This document shows, piece after piece, positions 11,017 through 12,508 of a stretch of 12,508 nucleotides of DNA. Source of the stretch: Porphyromonadaceae bacterium UBA2720 (lineage in GTDB: Bacteria; Bacteroidota; Bacteroidia; Bacteroidales; Muribaculaceae); assembly GCA_002353885.1 (NCBI GenBank), contig DEKO01000021.1, forward strand, positions 1 to 12,508, in the 5' to 3' direction. How positions within the stretch are numbered: position 1 is the stretch's first letter; every line of letters begins with the position of its first letter. The translations under genes were made by a program, and so were the position numbers. The notes under the pieces are model-generated. The model did not search any database. It had not been told where the DNA came from and saw only the letters and a program-made list of their open reading frames with translations.

Positions 11017-12508
11017 TCACTTGCCGAGCATGATGTTGATGACTGCGTTGATGTCGGCCACGTCGACGATGGCATCGCCCTGGGTGACGTAGGCACGGCC
11101 ATCGTAGTTGTCGGCACTGTCACGACCGAGCATGATGTTGATCAAGATGTTGACATCGGCCACATCGACCTGGCCGTCACCGTCGACGTCGCCACGCAGC
11201 GCAGCAAACTCGACGGTCAGGGGCACACGGCGGCTGTGGCTGCCGTTGGTCACCGTCACGGCATAGTCGCCATGGGTGGCGGGCATGATGGACACATGCG
11301 ACCCCACGATGACAAACACCGAGTCGCCGCTCCATGCAAATCCTGTCGCAGCACCGAGGTCAAAGGGCTGTGTCACCTGCCAACGCACATCGCCATGGGC
11401 CAGAAACACGGGCATAGACGCCACAGCCAGGGCACTGTCTTGTGCCAACTGCCCGGGCACGGGATAACGACCCTGGTCGCTCACTAGCTCAATTGTGCCC
11501 ATGCCTTGTGTGCCATCGACATCGACGCCAGCCACTGCGGCTGTCTCACACATCTGACTGTCGTAGAGCACATCGCTGTAATGCGAGGCCGAGGACCGAT
11601 AGCCGGCAATGGCACCGACGTTGGCGCTGCCTGGAGCATAACCTTCGAGCCAGCCCACGTTGAGCGAACTGATGATGTCGACCTGCGCGTCGTTGTTCGC
11701 CGGACGGCCCAGCAGGCCGCCGATGCAATTGACGCCACTCACCACTCCGGCGTTGTAACAGCCCTGGATGATGGGCGAGCCACCGCCCACAATGCCGCCG
11801 GCACCGGGGGTGCCGCTGGCCAGGCTTGCCGCCGTGCAGGCGATGCGGCCCACATTGGCACAGTCCACGACATGGATGCGGGTGGTGTCGCTCATGCCCA
11901 CGATGCCGCCCACGTTGCTGGTGCGGCCTGTGATGTCGCCGGCATTGAGGCAGCCGGTGACCTCCAGGGCACAGTGCACCTGGCCCGGACCGGTGACGTA
12001 ACGTGCAATCACACCGCCCACGCCTGTGCTGCCGCTGACGGTGCCATAGTTGCGGGCATTGCTGATGCGGGGCGTGCTCACCATGTCGCCAAAACAGCCA
12101 CCATTGAGGTTGCTCGTGCCAGCTGTGCCCACAACATCGCCATAGTTCACCACATCGTCATAACTCACCAGGCGGCTGTTGGCCACCACACCGGCCACGC
12201 CCATGGGGCCGCTGACCCGGCCGTAGCCCGCCAACCGCTCAAACGTGCGGGTGCCGTCGCCCACAACGACACCCAGCACACCACCTGTGTAGCAGATGCC
12301 GCTGGCCTGGGTGTTGGTCACCGTGCCATAGTTGGTCAGGTGGCTCACCACGCCACTGGGGCCCACATAGCCGACCACACCGCCCGAACCGACATTGGCG
12401 CCACCTGTGGTGGCGGTGACCTGGGCATGATTGACAATGCCGCTCACTGTGCCCAAGCACTTGCCAACAACACTGCCCACAAATCTGACACCCTGGACGC
12501 TACCACTG
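11017..12508 (-). CDS. GLUG-repeat surface protein with C-terminal dockerin-like domain (5' end outside window)
   Basis: At least 496 residues are open to the window edge, so no start is assigned; GTG 12480 is merely internal. Most of it is a series of GLUG-type repeats, each an N-[YAV]-G turn followed by a VGG(I/V)VG strand: NYGTVTNT, NYGDVVGT, NYGTVSGSTGVGGVI, NAGDITGRTSNVGGIVG, NAGVVSGVNCIGGLLG and others. This pattern is known from secreted adhesins and IgA-protease-like proteins. An Ig-like stretch follows (GDYAVTVTNGSHSRRVPLTVE). The last 60 residues form a type I dockerin-like pair: DVDGDGQVDVADVNILINIMLG, with a full calcium-loop pattern, and a second half, DAIVDVADINAVINIMLGK, whose loop lacks the first acidic residue. 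The protein is probably secreted or cell-surface. Dockerin-like ends are common on Bacteroidales exported proteins without any known cellulosome. Confidence 0.82.
   Translation of the reverse strand, partial: SGSVQGVRFVGSVVGKCLGTVSGIVNHAQVTATTGGANVGSGGVVGYVGPSGVVSHLTNYGTVTNTQASGICYTGGVLGVVVGDGTRTFERLAGYGRVSGPMGVAGVVANSRLVSYDDVVNYGDVVGTAGTSNLNGGCFGDMVSTPRISNARNYGTVSGSTGVGGVIARYVTGPGQVHCALEVTGCLNAGDITGRTSNVGGIVGMSDTTRIHVVDCANVGRIACTAASLASGTPGAGGIVGGGSPIIQGCYNAGVVSGVNCIGGLLGRPANNDAQVDIISSLNVGWLEGYAPGSANVGAIAGYRSSASHYSDVLYDSQMCETAAVAGVDVDGTQGMGTIELVSDQGRYPVPGQLAQDSALAVASMPVFLAHGDVRWQVTQPFDLGAATGFAWSGDSVFVIVGSHVSIMPATHGDYAVTVTNGSHSRRVPLTVEFAALRGDVDGDGQVDVADVNILINIMLGRDSADNYDGRAYVTQGDAIVDVADINAVINIMLGK

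Overview
This window comes from a Bacteroidota chromosome, most likely order Bacteroidales (Prevotellaceae or Muribaculaceae type). The evidence is a TAnnTTTG promoter element, FGSR-type phosphatidylserine decarboxylase next to pssA and a DUF4834-like protein, a GLUG-repeat surface protein ending in a dockerin-like domain, the lptC/CorC pairing, and weak or absent Shine-Dalgarno sequences. Core genes are GC-rich; the left 2.6 kb is mostly AT-rich and looks acquired.

Left, accessory (1-3141): the 3' part of an RHS/YD-repeat gene is cut off out of frame and joined to what looks like the last codons of a lost toxin (184-255). Three genes follow (264-785, 782-1438, 1527-2567) encoding proteins with signal-peptide-like N-termini. 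They share a repeated motif plan around IIxVDxI and SIGDTI and belong to a family I cannot name. The third gene looks like a fusion of the first two types. A short RHS core fragment (2587-2655) then closes the island. I read it as the remains of an RHS toxin locus in which the toxin was deleted and candidate periplasmic immunity genes were kept. A gene-free stretch of inverted repeats with one good promoter-like site leads to the core genes.

Centre and right, core (3142-10792), all on +: lptC (LPS export), a four-helix-bundle gene that looks inserted, a CNNM/CorC-type CBS-domain membrane protein, an SDR oxidoreductase overlapping ribF (FMN/FAD synthesis), psd and pssA (the two steps of phosphatidylethanolamine synthesis), a DUF4834-like membrane protein overlapping pssA, and recA followed by a strong terminator. 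The theme is envelope and membrane upkeep plus housekeeping.

Intergenic regions carry recurring short repeats: the TGTAGGGACG palindrome family, the CACAATGCACAAT 13-mer, TTAACTMC octamers, and a 92-bp MITE-like cruciform element after ribF. Some of these supply start or stop codons. The far right (11017-12508, minus strand) is the C-terminal part of a large secreted GLUG-repeat protein with a dockerin-like end, running off the window. No tRNA, rRNA or CRISPR array was seen.
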